Of a stretch of DNA of 64,000 nucleotides, positions 54,991 to 63,410 are shown piece after piece. Position 1 is the first letter of the stretch. Each line of letters opens with the position of its first letter. The notes under the pieces were generated by a model. That model saw only the letters and a program-made list of their open reading frames with translations, ran no database searches and had not been told where the DNA came from. The DNA is from Psychrobacter arenosus (GTDB taxonomy: Bacteria > Pseudomonadota > Gammaproteobacteria > Pseudomonadales > Moraxellaceae). The translations under genes were made by a program, and so were the position numbers. The stretch is taken from NCBI RefSeq assembly GCF_904848165.1, contig NZ_LR884459.1, positions 2,232,001-2,296,000 of the forward strand, given 5' to 3'.

Positions 54991-55019
54991 AAAAAAGGCC
55001 TGCGATTAAGCAGACCTTT
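54991..55019 (-). terminator. Terminator of the Gp2-like gene
   Basis: AAAGGCCTGC-GATTAA-GCAGACCTTT stem (one mismatch) with T-run on the minus strand. Confidence 0.75.
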
Positions 55020-55128
55020 GATTAGGATAGATTGGGGTTAAAAAGACAGGTAGCTAGGCTTCCTGTCTTATCTCATAGGGATAGTATATATCTAAAAATA
55101 TTTTGTTATTTGGGCAAGGCTCTGTTTT

Positions 55129-56019
55129 TTACTTTTCTTTAAATTCACCATGTCCAAACGTTTGCATTTTAGGCAGCCATACTTTGAGTTTTTGATCGTA
55201 TTTGTCAGACTTTGTCAAATACCCTGCCACAGTAAAAGCGTTCTCAACCTCCTGAGGGTTATCACGGCGTATTCTGCCAATACCTAGCTTTCCATCTATT
55301 GCAAATTTACGCTTGGTCTCAGCGTCGTGAGAACTATGATAAGTACCGACGCCATCTGTGACCTCTTGCCACTTCTCACCTATTGTTTTAGCTTTATGCC
55401 AGTCAGAATATGTTTGTGAATTATCATAAGTTAAAATCAGGTGGCAATGAAAGCCACCATTTTTATAACCTTGCTCTAATGCCCATGCATAACCAGTTAG
55501 GTGTTCAAAACAAGAACTTTTCTTACTAATGAGTTTTCTGAGTTTTTTCATATGATTATAAAAATCGAAAATACTCAAGTTTTGGCGTTGGTCTTTTAAA
55601 TATTTCAGTTCAATAAAGATAACCAATACTCTCGATCTGTTTTCAATCAGATTTTTAAAGTAAAGACCTAAGCTTTCTTTATTCTGCTTTTCTTGATAAA
55701 TCCAATCATAACGCTCTCTCCTAATCTGATCTTCATAGCTCAAAAGCTCTGTAATGAGCTTTTGTGTCATCTCATAATCCCAAATAACATCACAAGGATG
55801 TACAGCACCAATAAAAATAATAGCACTATCCATAAGCGCATTAATAGACTGAGAGTAATTTACATAACCTTGTGAGTAATACATGGACATGAACGGACGA
55901 TATAGTTTGTTCAATTGATCTTGAAAACGTTTACCTCTAAGATTTTTGAATAATACATTTTTAACGAGTTTATCGACATCACTGGTAAGTCTAGATTGAT
56001 CAGTAAAGGGGTATAACAT
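55129..56019 (-). CDS. Inovirus Gp2/YagK-YfjJ family protein, likely HUH replication initiator
   Basis: A 296-residue protein with the YagK/YfjJ (PF11726) C-terminal domain. It shows the two marks of a rolling-circle replication protein: an HUH motif H191-C-H193 in GGFHCHLILTYD, and YLTK at 267-270 (GYLTKSDKY), the YxxK motif that would carry the nicking tyrosine. This suggests the element can replicate after excision. The ~600-bp AT-rich region upstream (56020-56621) is a plausible origin. AlpA- and YqaJ-type genes nearby fit such an element. Ribosome binding site weak. Confidence 0.75.
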   Translation of the reverse strand: MLYPFTDQSRLTSDVDKLVKNVLFKNLRGKRFQDQLNKLYRPFMSMYYSQGYVNYSQSINALMDSAIIFIGAVHPCDVIWDYEMTQKLITELLSYEDQIRRERYDWIYQEKQNKESLGLYFKNLIENRSRVLVIFIELKYLKDQRQNLSIFDFYNHMKKLRKLISKKSSCFEHLTGYAWALEQGYKNGGFHCHLILTYDNSQTYSDWHKAKTIGEKWQEVTDGVGTYHSSHDAETKRKFAIDGKLGIGRIRRDNPQEVENAFTVAGYLTKSDKYDQKLKVWLPKMQTFGHGEFKEK

Positions 56020-56621
56020 TGTAGTACGCCTATGAAGTTAGTGGTTCATAGGGTTTTAGTAAATTGTATTATTATAATGCCAGTAGCTAAGAGAGTAGCT
56101 CTTAGCTAAACAATGACCAGTTAAAAGATACTGATATATATTGATATTGTAATACCAACCTAATACAACTTGCTTAATGCTTTTTTGTTATTTAAAGGCT
56201 ATCTTGAAACCTTATATAATTTGTTAGAGGGAAAACCCTTATTTCTCTAAAGTATTATCGAGGATAATTACCACGAGACGCATCATACATTTAAACTTCT
56301 ACTATAGTGAAAAATCACTTCAGTTTATAAGGTTCGAATGGCCGTTAACTGTAAATATTATAAAGATAACAGGTAAATATTACTTTTTATTATATAATTT
56401 CTATTAAAATTCTAGAACCATAATATAAAAATATCACTCATGATATTGCCATTTAACTTATAAAAAGGCCTTGTATACATTTACAATTTAATAATGAAAA
56501 CTCTCAGTGAATATAGCATCCAAAGTTATTTTGATAAACATACATTAGGTCTTTAACAGAAGACAAGGTCAATGGATACAAACATATATCCCAAGCCTAA
56601 GTGATGTTAGCTTTTTAAGCA
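56020..56621. other. AT-rich noncoding region, possible origin
   Basis: Very A/T-rich sequence between the HUH-like gene and the small genes at 56.6-57.4 kb. A 20-codon frame at about 56494 was not accepted as a gene. No clear iterons or strong hairpin with a nick-site consensus were picked out by eye. Confidence 0.4.
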
Positions 56622-56792
56622 ATGGATCAAGTGACCGTCTTTAGAGAATTAGTAAACCAACTATCTAGACATGAAAATTTTAGAGACTACGTGTCTGATG
56701 CTTATTCGGAAATGACTTATAAGCTTGTGCCTGAACAAATTTTAGATAACATCGATAATTTAAAACAGTTTTCATTTGAATATCTTATATAA
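56622..56792 (+). CDS. Small hypothetical protein
   Basis: A 56-residue frame (MDQVTVFRELVNQL at its N-terminus) with ATG start and TAA stop. It is rich in acidic and amide residues and looks helical. The ribosome binding site is weak, and the closest upstream in-frame stop lies two codons before the ATG. Supported only by its length in a very AT-rich stretch, so uncertain. Confidence 0.4.
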   Translation: MDQVTVFRELVNQLSRHENFRDYVSDAYSEMTYKLVPEQILDNIDNLKQFSFEYLI

Positions 56793-56881
56793 AGAAAGAG
56801 TTATATTTATTTTGACATAAATAATAATAATTTTAATGGAGAGTTTTCAGGATTTTTGATAGAAAAGATAATACTAATAAT

Positions 56882-57388
56882 TTGGAGTCTAAAATATTTT
56901 TACTAAGTGATATACAGAAAAGATGGTATTTTACTATTAAGAGTGAAAGCTATTCTAAATGGCTAGCTGAAACCGATATATTACATATAGAATGGACTAA
57001 AGAGTATTTAAAAAAGGCTAGTATTTATAATAACTCAGTAAGAAATGATAAATGTCCAAAGGAAACGAGGAGCCATATTTTGGCTTCTTTGGATCTTATA
57101 GATCATCCAGTATCTGAGATTATGAATGATAATTATATTAATTACAGATCAAGCGATCGTAAAGAAATAATTATTGATAAAATGAAACGAGCTTGGAGCC
57201 AGCAAAAATACCGAAGCGCTGGTAAAACAAAAAAGGCGTATCACCTACCACTGACAAAAAAAACCAAAGCTAAATTAGAGAAAATGGCGCAAGTACAAGG
57301 GCTGTCAGAGACAGCCATGCTTGATATATTAATTAATCGCTTTTATGACCTAGATTACGTCGATGTTGATGGCAAGGAGTTATACTAA
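56882..57388 (+). CDS. Hypothetical protein with C-terminal ribbon-helix-helix-like segment
   Basis: A 168-residue basic protein of unknown family. Its C-terminal ~50 residues (AYHLPLTKKTKAKLEKMAQ, then GLSETAMLDILINRFY) resemble a ribbon-helix-helix DNA-binding domain. No ATG is available at the 5' end: the frame begins at 56837 and the first usual start is the TTG at 56882, without a clear ribosome binding site, so the true start is open. It overlaps the convergent integrase stop by four bases. It may be an element regulator or replication partner. Confidence 0.6.
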   Translation: MESKIFLLSDIQKRWYFTIKSESYSKWLAETDILHIEWTKEYLKKASIYNNSVRNDKCPKETRSHILASLDLIDHPVSEIMNDNYINYRSSDRKEIIIDKMKRAWSQQKYRSAGKTKKAYHLPLTKKTKAKLEKMAQVQGLSETAMLDILINRFYDLDYVDVDGKELY

Positions 57389-58746
57389 CGCTTATTAATA
57401 TATCCTTGTAGCTCATCTGCTGTGATTCCTTGATTTAACAATGCTTTAATCAGATCCTGCTTATCAGCGTTTTGTAACAAGTTAGGCTGCTTACTTTTCA
57501 GGGACTGTTCAATTTGCAGCCGCGCTGTCTGAAAGTCTACGACCTCGCCTGTACCTCTGAGCAGGTCTAAAAAGTCTGCCCAAACTTGCATAATCTTACG
57601 ACGCTCTTCTAAGTGCTGCGCGTGGTTATAAACTGCGCGAATACTGCTTTTTTTATCATGCGCCATCTGCTTTTCGATTGCATCACCCATGTAACCAAGC
57701 TCGTTTAAGTTAGTTGAGGCGATGTGGCGGAAGCCATGCCCAGTTTGTTTACCCGCATATCCAATTATGTCTAGCGCATTATTAATGAACTCTGCGCTAT
57801 AAGGCTGGTGCATGCCTGTATTGTAGAACACGTATTCATATTGACCCGTAATTGTTTTCATCTCCTCTAGTACTGCTAGCATTTGATCAGATAAGGGAAC
57901 GACGTGCTTACGCGCGATTTTTAGGTTATCAATATCGACCCGCCATAGGCGGTTGGGAAAGTCGATGTGTTCCCACTTCATCATACGCAGCTCGATAGTG
58001 CGACAGAAAGAGTAGGCTAGAAACTTCATGGCTAGGCGTGTCTGATCGTGACCATGATAGCTCTCAATATCTTGCAGGAGTTTGGGTAGCTCTTTAAGGT
58101 CAACGTGCTTCATGTGCTGGCTTTTGGCTTTAGGATAAAGCTCTTTGAGGCCCTCCGTATGAATCGTATCGATTAAGCGCTCTCTCTTAGCTCTCCTAAG
58201 AATATTAGTAATAAGGTCAATCGTACGTCTAGTTACTTCTCTTGGGGGTGAGCCTTCATCGGTTGTCCTATTCTCTATCTGATCTGCCATGAATTTACAG
58301 TCTTCAAAGGTCACATCCCTCAAAGCTATACCATTAAAGCTAGGTATGACGTCTTTGTGCATACGGTTGTAGTCTTGCTGGTAGGTGCGAGGCTTTACGT
58401 TGCGCTCACGCTCCTCTAGCCATTCAAGCGCATAATCATTGAACATTTTAGCTTGCTCATTTGCAAGCTTATCTTGACGTTTTTTATTCTTGGGATTGAT
58501 CCCACTAGTTACTAAAGCTTTGATATCAGAGTTCGCTATTCTTGCTTCTGCTAAGCTTATCTGTGGGTATGCACCTAAAGTAGTTTTCTGCTGCTTACCA
58601 TCAAAACGATATGCGCTTATCCAAGTCTTCGTTCCTGAGCTACGTACTAATAGCTGTAGCCCTTGCTGATCGCTATATTTATCTGGACGGGCAGGGGTAC
58701 AATTATCAGTTGGTTTGAGCTTACGAATTTTGGCATCACTTAACAT
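57385..58746 (-). CDS. int: P4-type tyrosine integrase
   Basis: A 453-residue site-specific recombinase with an N-terminal arm-binding domain (DUF4102-like, about 1-85), a core-binding domain (about 100-195) and the catalytic domain. Catalytic residues visible: Arg249 (SFCRTIELR), His337-x-x-Arg340 (HGFR), His363 (QMAHDKK) and Tyr373 (AVYNH). It starts about 280 bases from tRNA-Ser(GGA) and reads away from it, the standard layout for tRNA-targeting islands. The C-terminal ~75 residues are an extra helical tail. Five TAGACCAAC-type sites lie right before its start. Confidence 0.95.
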   Translation of the reverse strand: MLSDAKIRKLKPTDNCTPARPDKYSDQQGLQLLVRSSGTKTWISAYRFDGKQQKTTLGAYPQISLAEARIANSDIKALVTSGINPKNKKRQDKLANEQAKMFNDYALEWLEERERNVKPRTYQQDYNRMHKDVIPSFNGIALRDVTFEDCKFMADQIENRTTDEGSPPREVTRRTIDLITNILRRAKRERLIDTIHTEGLKELYPKAKSQHMKHVDLKELPKLLQDIESYHGHDQTRLAMKFLAYSFCRTIELRMMKWEHIDFPNRLWRVDIDNLKIARKHVVPLSDQMLAVLEEMKTITGQYEYVFYNTGMHQPYSAEFINNALDIIGYAGKQTGHGFRHIASTNLNELGYMGDAIEKQMAHDKKSSIRAVYNHAQHLEERRKIMQVWADFLDLLRGTGEVVDFQTARLQIEQSLKSKQPNLLQNADKQDLIKALLNQGITADELQGYINKR

Positions 58747-58882
58747 GTTGGTCTATTCCTATACCTACGAGCTATATGCTTAAAGCGTTAAGAGGGTTAT
58801 GTTGGTCTACAGCATATAAATCTAGATCGAATGTTGGTCTAATTACGGCGTATATGAATAATAGACCAACGAATAGACCAAC
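58747..58882. promoter_or_regulatory. Right integrase arm-site cluster
   Basis: Five copies of TAGACCAAC or its complement: GTTGGTCTA at 58747, 58801 and 58833, and TAGACCAAC at 58862 and 58874, the last two 12 bp apart as at the left end. They overlap the int promoter region. Confidence 0.65.
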
Positions 58883-58937
58883 ACAAGCGACGGGATAGGT
58901 GTGTCACGTTGGGTTGAATTGGGAAAATAGCAGGCAT

Positions 58938-58958
58938 AAAAAAAACGCTAGACGCGTT
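58938..58958 (-). terminator. Terminator of tRNA-Ser carried by the element
   Basis: AACGC-TAGAC-GCGTT hairpin with T-run on the minus strand, about 70 bases after the 3' end of tRNA-Ser. It is a diverged copy of the hairpin at 36789-36809. Confidence 0.65.
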
Positions 58959-59021
58959 ATTTATAAAGGGTTTGATTGGTATATGGGTCGAATTAGGGAA
59001 AGGTGGGAAAACTAATATTTT

Positions 59022-59043
59022 ATAAGATTGGCGGTGAAGGAGG
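59022..59043 (+). repeat. attR core of the integrative element
   Basis: 22-bp perfect repeat of attL. It covers the last 15 bases of tRNA-Ser(GGA) and 7 bases beyond. Confidence 0.9.
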
Positions 59044-59119
59044 GATTCGAACCCTCGATACGCTATTAACGTATACACACTTTCCAGGCGTGCGCCTTCA
59101 GCCACTCGGCCACTTCACC
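59029..59119 (-). tRNA. tRNA-Ser (anticodon GGA)
   Basis: A 91-nt tRNA with long variable arm, read on the minus strand: acceptor GGTGAAG / CTTCACC, anticodon loop CTGGAAA (GGA), T-arm GGTTCGAATCC, discriminator G and encoded CCA. Integration target of the element; the gene is kept intact by the element copy of its 3' end. Confidence 0.97.
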
Positions 59120-59139
59120 GTCTTACTTTCAAGCCGCAC

Positions 59140-59168
59140 AGTATACCCGAATTATTGGAGAGTGTCAC
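59140..59168 (-). promoter_or_regulatory. Promoter of tRNA-Ser
   Basis: On the minus strand GTGACA (59163-59168), 17-bp spacer and TATACT (59140-59145), about 20 bases before the tRNA. The rest of the gap up to 59431 shows no gene. Confidence 0.8.
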
Positions 59169-59431
59169 GACTTTGCCCTCTGCTAAGTAAAATAGCAGTT
59201 TGGTCGCCTATAATAAGAGAAAAGACCTTTATAACCGGATTTTATCGCTATTCATCGCTACTTAAAGAAGCGTTTGTCCTTAAAATAGCCTTTCTAATTA
59301 ATCAGTCTTTGCGCCACGCCTGCGAACTTGCTACGATAGCGCTTCCCCATGTTTGCTAGGCTCTGCAGACAATTTACTATAGCGCACATTAAAGGTTACC
59401 TGTCATCACACGTCTGTCTCATATTACCCGT

Positions 59432-60355
59432 TTGCAATCCTTAATCACCCTATTGCTTATTACTTTTGCTAATTCATTGCGCCAGCTAATGAGCGGGTTG
59501 TTCCTAATCATGACCTTTATGGTTATGCCGCTGGCTCATGCTATAGAATTTTATGACTGTAAAGATTCATTTTATGGAGGAACGCCGCCGGACTATTTAA
59601 AGGCGGCTTTGACCAAAGATGCTTATCCTCTATGTTTCGATGGCTTTGCGACTATGTATTCGGGCGCCACACGGACAGGTATGTGGTCTGCTACCCATTT
59701 AACCCGCAAACGCTTGGCGCAAGCCGATACGGTGGCTAGAGACAATACCTTTCATGAAGAAAGTCGCATACCTGACTCTAAGCGCGCGACCTTAAAAGAC
59801 TATTCAGGCTCAGGCTACGATCGTGGCCATATTGCCCCTAGTGCCGATATGGCGACGGTGAGCCAGCAGTATGATAGTTTTAGTCTGGCTAATATGGCGC
59901 CGCAATCACCGCGTAATAACCGCTATATTTGGCGTATGGCAGAAGCGGCGACCCAAGCTTTGACCAAGCAGTATGGTGAGGTCTATGTGGTCACTGGGGT
60001 TGCTTTTACGGGTAAAAAATTAAAAAAGATTGGCTCAGGGGTATTGGTCCCAAGCGATTTCTTTAAAGCCGTTTATATTCCTGCGATTGGGCAGGCGGGG
60101 GTCTATTACGCGCCCAATGACGAGTCAGAGCGTATTGAAATTATTAGTATTGATGAGTTGGCGTTACGGACGGGTATAGATGTGATGCCGGCTATTAACC
60201 CAACTGCCAAATCACAAGCGCTAGATTTGCCGCTTCGAGCTAGCGAAGTGACTGGAGAGGCTTTGCCAGATCCGGTAGAGGAGCAGGAGCAGCCGTGGTG
60301 GTTGGTGTTAATCGCTGATATTATTTATTGGCTTATTGAGCAATTGCGTCAATAG
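59432..60355 (+). CDS. Secreted DNA/RNA non-specific endonuclease
   Basis: A NUC1/Serratia-type nuclease with the catalytic motif YDRGHIAPSADMA (histidine general base) and the following NMAPQSPRNNRYIW asparagine-containing segment that binds magnesium. It has an N-terminal export signal ending in MPLAHA. The start is uncertain: TTG 59432 gives 307 residues, while ATG 59489 gives 288 and a shorter signal; neither has a strong ribosome binding site. A hydrophobic C-terminal segment (WWLVLIADIIYWLIEQL) is unusual for the family and may anchor the protein in the membrane. Likely role: digestion of external nucleic acid. Confidence 0.88.
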   Translation: MQSLITLLLITFANSLRQLMSGLFLIMTFMVMPLAHAIEFYDCKDSFYGGTPPDYLKAALTKDAYPLCFDGFATMYSGATRTGMWSATHLTRKRLAQADTVARDNTFHEESRIPDSKRATLKDYSGSGYDRGHIAPSADMATVSQQYDSFSLANMAPQSPRNNRYIWRMAEAATQALTKQYGEVYVVTGVAFTGKKLKKIGSGVLVPSDFFKAVYIPAIGQAGVYYAPNDESERIEIISIDELALRTGIDVMPAINPTAKSQALDLPLRASEVTGEALPDPVEEQEQPWWLVLIADIIYWLIEQLRQ

Positions 60356-60437
60356 ACACAGCAGCCAGTACTGTGACATCATGGGCTTAAAGAATTGGTA
60401 AGCTATTTTCTAAATCCACAGTTGGGAGTCTTTGCTA

Positions 60438-60737
60438 ATGATTTCGCCATTTGCTAATAACAGTGAAAGTATGCAAGTTGGAGAATTGGTAATAGAGAAT
60501 CAAGAAGATAAAGTCATCTTATATGGTGATATTGATATCTATCGTACGGCAAAAGGCCTTGAGCAAGCACAACAATTGCATGAATTATTCGGCAAAATTA
60601 TACAGGAATTAACGACAACAGCTGCTGAGGAAGGCTCATTTCAAGCAAAATCGGCGAGCGATACCACACTAAATGAACCGAAAAATCAAGAAAATAGCGA
60701 TGAAGATAGTCAATTAATCGATAACCCCTTTCTATGA
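60438..60737 (+). CDS. Small hypothetical protein
   Basis: A 99-residue soluble protein. The ATG at 60438 has GGGAG about ten bases upstream; a TTG two codons earlier is possible. The first 65 residues look folded (VGELVIENQEDKVILYGDID strands, then the helix YRTAKGLEQAQQLHELFGKI), and the rest is a polar, disordered tail. No known family or motif. It stands between the endonuclease and DUF2147 genes on the same strand, with gaps of about 80 and 240 bases. Confidence 0.6.
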   Translation: MISPFANNSESMQVGELVIENQEDKVILYGDIDIYRTAKGLEQAQQLHELFGKIIQELTTTAAEEGSFQAKSASDTTLNEPKNQENSDEDSQLIDNPFL

Positions 60738-60976
60738 TTAACTTAATGTTCGCTAACTTTATAGAAATAATTTATCATAAAAAAATAACTATCAATTGGT
60801 GTAAATTTGCTTATAATGTCGTTAAGCACTCTCAAATAACTCCCACAAATATAATGAGTTAGTTGAGAATACAGTCGTTTACTGAGAGTCTAAATCTTAG
60901 ATAAATAAGCACTGTATGAGGAAACGTTGCATTGACTAAACAATGCTGCATATGATTTGAACGAAAGGAGTCGATT

Positions 60977-61363
60977 ATGAAATTATTCGCTAAAACTGCA
61001 ATCGCAGTAGCTGGTATCGGTATTGCAAGCATGGCTATGGCCGCAGACCCAATCGTCGGCACTTGGCAGACTTTTGATGACGATGGCAAAACGCCAAAAG
61101 GTGTAGTAAAAATCACTGAGTCAGGCGGTGTTTTCACGGGTAAGCTAATTAGCACTGTGAAGCCTGAAGGCAAAAAGCATGTTGGTACTACTGTTATCAC
61201 AGGCCTAAAAGCGGATGGCGGCAACAAATATAGTGGTGGTAGCATCACTGATCCAGTTAAAGGTAAGACTTACCGTATGACTTCTGAAGTTAGCGGCAGC
61301 ACTATGAAACTTAAAGGATATGTGGGTCCGTTCTCACGTAGCCAAACTTGGAAAAAACAATAA
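60977..61363 (+). CDS. DUF2147 periplasmic protein
   Basis: A 128-residue exported protein. Residues 1-22 form a Sec signal with cleavage after AMA-A. The mature domain has the DUF2147 pattern: DPIVGTWQTFDDDGKTPKG at its start, GVFTGKLIST in the middle, and a C-terminal GYVGPFSRSQTWKK. Family function unknown; lipocalin-like fold. GAAAGGAG lies at ideal spacing before the ATG, so expression may be strong. Confidence 0.87.
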   Translation: MKLFAKTAIAVAGIGIASMAMAADPIVGTWQTFDDDGKTPKGVVKITESGGVFTGKLISTVKPEGKKHVGTTVITGLKADGGNKYSGGSITDPVKGKTYRMTSEVSGSTMKLKGYVGPFSRSQTWKKQ

Positions 61364-61425
61364 TTCTCTAGGCTTATATAGAGAAGCTGTTGAGCATCTA
61401 GTTAGTTAAATGGGTGCAGAAAAGG

Positions 61426-61460
61426 AAAGCCCGTATAGCCATTGGTTATGCGGGCTTTTT
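61426..61460 (+). terminator. Terminator of the DUF2147 gene
   Basis: AAAGCCCGTATAGCC / GGTTATGCGGGCTTT stem with a run of five T on the + strand. Confidence 0.82.
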
Positions 61461-61551
61461 AAGGTCTGTTATTTATTATAATTTGTGAAGCTTAAAGTAA
61501 AAGGGTGGGTTAACTGGCTACTAATCAACTAGCCACCTCAATTATGGCCAA

Positions 61552-61579
61552 CAAAAAAGGAGCACTAGGCTCCTTTTTT
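61552..61579. terminator. Terminator of amtB (bidirectional)
   Basis: AAAAAAGGAGC / GCTCCTTTTTT around ACTAG, T-run on both strands, about 65 bases after the amtB stop. Confidence 0.85.
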
Positions 61580-61642
61580 ATACAATTTTTCTGATGTTTT
61601 TGTACTAGGGTTATACGGAGATAATTTATAGAAGCCCGTTAG

Positions 61643-62905
61643 CTATTTAACAAACTCAGGATAGGCTTCCTGACCACATTCTGCTAAATCTGCCCCTTCG
61701 TACTCTTCTTCTTCCGTGATACGAATACCAAATACAGCCTTCAGCAGCGCCCAAACCACTAAGCTACAGACAAATACCCAGAAGAAAATTACCGCAGCAC
61801 CGGCCAACTGGCCCACAAAGGTGGCGCTAGAATTGGTCAGTGGTACGAGCATTAGTCCAAAGAAGCCCACCACACCATGGACAGAGATAGCACCAACCGG
61901 ATCATCAATTTTGATTTTATCCATCGCTAAGATTGACGCCACTACGATAATACCTGCCATCATACCAAATATGGTGGCCAATAGCGGGGTAGGGGTTAGC
62001 GGTTCAGCAGTGATGGCTACTAGGCCAGCAAGCGCCCCGTTTAAGAGCATGGTTAAATCTGCTCGGCCAAAGATTAGACGGGCTAACACTAAGGCGCCGA
62101 TCGCTCCACCAGCCGCTGCGGCATTGGTATTGAGAAACACCATCGCTACCGAGTTGGCACTGGCAATATCGCCCAATTTTAAGACAGAGCCGCCATTAAA
62201 GCCAAACCAGCCCATCCATAAGATGAAAGTACCGAGGGTAGCGAGGGGTAGATTGGCACCAGGAATAGCGCGAACCTCGCCGTTTTTGCCATATTTGCCC
62301 TTACGAGCCCCTAATAATAATACCCCAGCTAATGCTGCAGCCGCTCCGGCCATATGAACGATGCCAGACCCAGCAAAGTCAGAGAAGCCTAAATCGCCTA
62401 AGTTAAAGAGGCCGAATACATCGTTGCCGCCCCAGGTCCAGCCGCCTTCCATAGGATAGATAAAACCGGTCATCACTACGGCAAAGGCAAAGAAAGCCCA
62501 GAGCTTCATGCGCTCAGCAACCGCACCAGATACGATGGACATACAAGTCGCGACGAAAACCACTTGGAAGAAGAAGTCGGATGCTGTGGAATAAACAGAA
62601 TCGCCGCCAAAGCCGTTTTCTGCTGAAGCTGCTAAGGCATCAGGAACTAGTGACTCGTTGCCTGCAATACCGTTTAAGAAGAAGTCGCCGCCATACATAA
62701 AGCTATAGCCGCAAATCATATACATGGTACAAGCGATAGCAAAGAGGCCAACATTTTTGGTAAGGATTTCAGTGGTGTTTTTTGCGCGAACTAAGCCTGC
62801 TTCTAGCATGGCAAAGCCGGCCGCCATCCACATAACTAAAGCGCCACAAATAAGAAAATAAAAAGTATCAAGTGCGTATTGCAGCTCAAAGATCTGGTTT
62901 TGCAT
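61643..62905 (-). CDS. amtB: Ammonium transporter
   Basis: A 420-residue, eleven-span Amt-family channel for ammonium/ammonia. It begins with the family block MWMAAGFAMLEAGLVRAKN, and the two pore histidines are in SGIVHMAGAAAAL (about residue 185) and ISVHGVVGFFGL (about 340). No cleavable signal peptide is seen. AAGGGGG lies before the ATG. It follows glnK by 76 bases on the same strand, the classic glnK-amtB pair in which GlnK blocks the channel after ammonium shock. Confidence 0.96.
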   Translation of the reverse strand: MQNQIFELQYALDTFYFLICGALVMWMAAGFAMLEAGLVRAKNTTEILTKNVGLFAIACTMYMICGYSFMYGGDFFLNGIAGNESLVPDALAASAENGFGGDSVYSTASDFFFQVVFVATCMSIVSGAVAERMKLWAFFAFAVVMTGFIYPMEGGWTWGGNDVFGLFNLGDLGFSDFAGSGIVHMAGAAAALAGVLLLGARKGKYGKNGEVRAIPGANLPLATLGTFILWMGWFGFNGGSVLKLGDIASANSVAMVFLNTNAAAAGGAIGALVLARLIFGRADLTMLLNGALAGLVAITAEPLTPTPLLATIFGMMAGIIVVASILAMDKIKIDDPVGAISVHGVVGFFGLMLVPLTNSSATFVGQLAGAAVIFFWVFVCSLVVWALLKAVFGIRITEEEEYEGADLAECGQEAYPEFVK

Positions 62906-62981
62906 TGAAATTCCCCCTTGAATTATTCATGCAGAGTTTGTCAAAAAGACAACTGGGTCAATGAGACCCTGTAGGCAGCGC

Positions 62982-63332
<351 letters not shown>

Positions 63333-63394
63333 TTAGTAAGATAATGTCAGTCGTTATCTATGAGGCTGCACGTAGCAGCACATACCTGTAAGTA

Positions 63395-63410
63395 TTCAAA
63401 AACCATGCCA
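63395..63410 (-). promoter_or_regulatory. Possible sigma-54 promoter of glnK-amtB
   Basis: On the minus strand TGGCATGGTTTTTGAA, close to the TGGCAC-N5-TTGC consensus but with GA in place of the -12 GC. The position, about 75 bases before glnK, fits. Confidence 0.35.

Larger units (their letters stand above)
36873..59043. mobile_element. 22.1-kb tRNA-Ser integrative element with defence cargo
   Basis: The element lies between perfect 22-bp direct repeats (36873-36894 and 59022-59043), the right one overlapping the 3' end of tRNA-Ser(GGA). It carries a tyrosine integrase beside the tRNA, paired arm-site candidates at both ends, an AlpA regulator, a Gp2/YagK HUH-like protein, YqaJ and DUF932 proteins, and a cargo of type I restriction-modification plus two GHKL-type ATPases. 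There are no conjugation, capsid or tail genes, so it is a non-conjugative, possibly helper-dependent or mobilisable element. Boundaries are seen directly; the class of element is inferred. Confidence 0.9.

Noticed and set aside
56494..56556. 20-codon frame in the AT-rich gap
   Set aside because: Too short and without a ribosome binding site.
58839..59105. 88-codon minus-strand frame over tRNA-Ser
   Set aside because: It runs through the tRNA, attR and terminator.
59003..59359. 118-codon plus-strand frame over tRNA-Ser
   Set aside because: It is antisense to the tRNA and continues into noncoding DNA with no start signal.
61716..62357. 213-codon plus-strand frame
   Set aside because: It is antisense to amtB, and the amtB frame has clear motifs.
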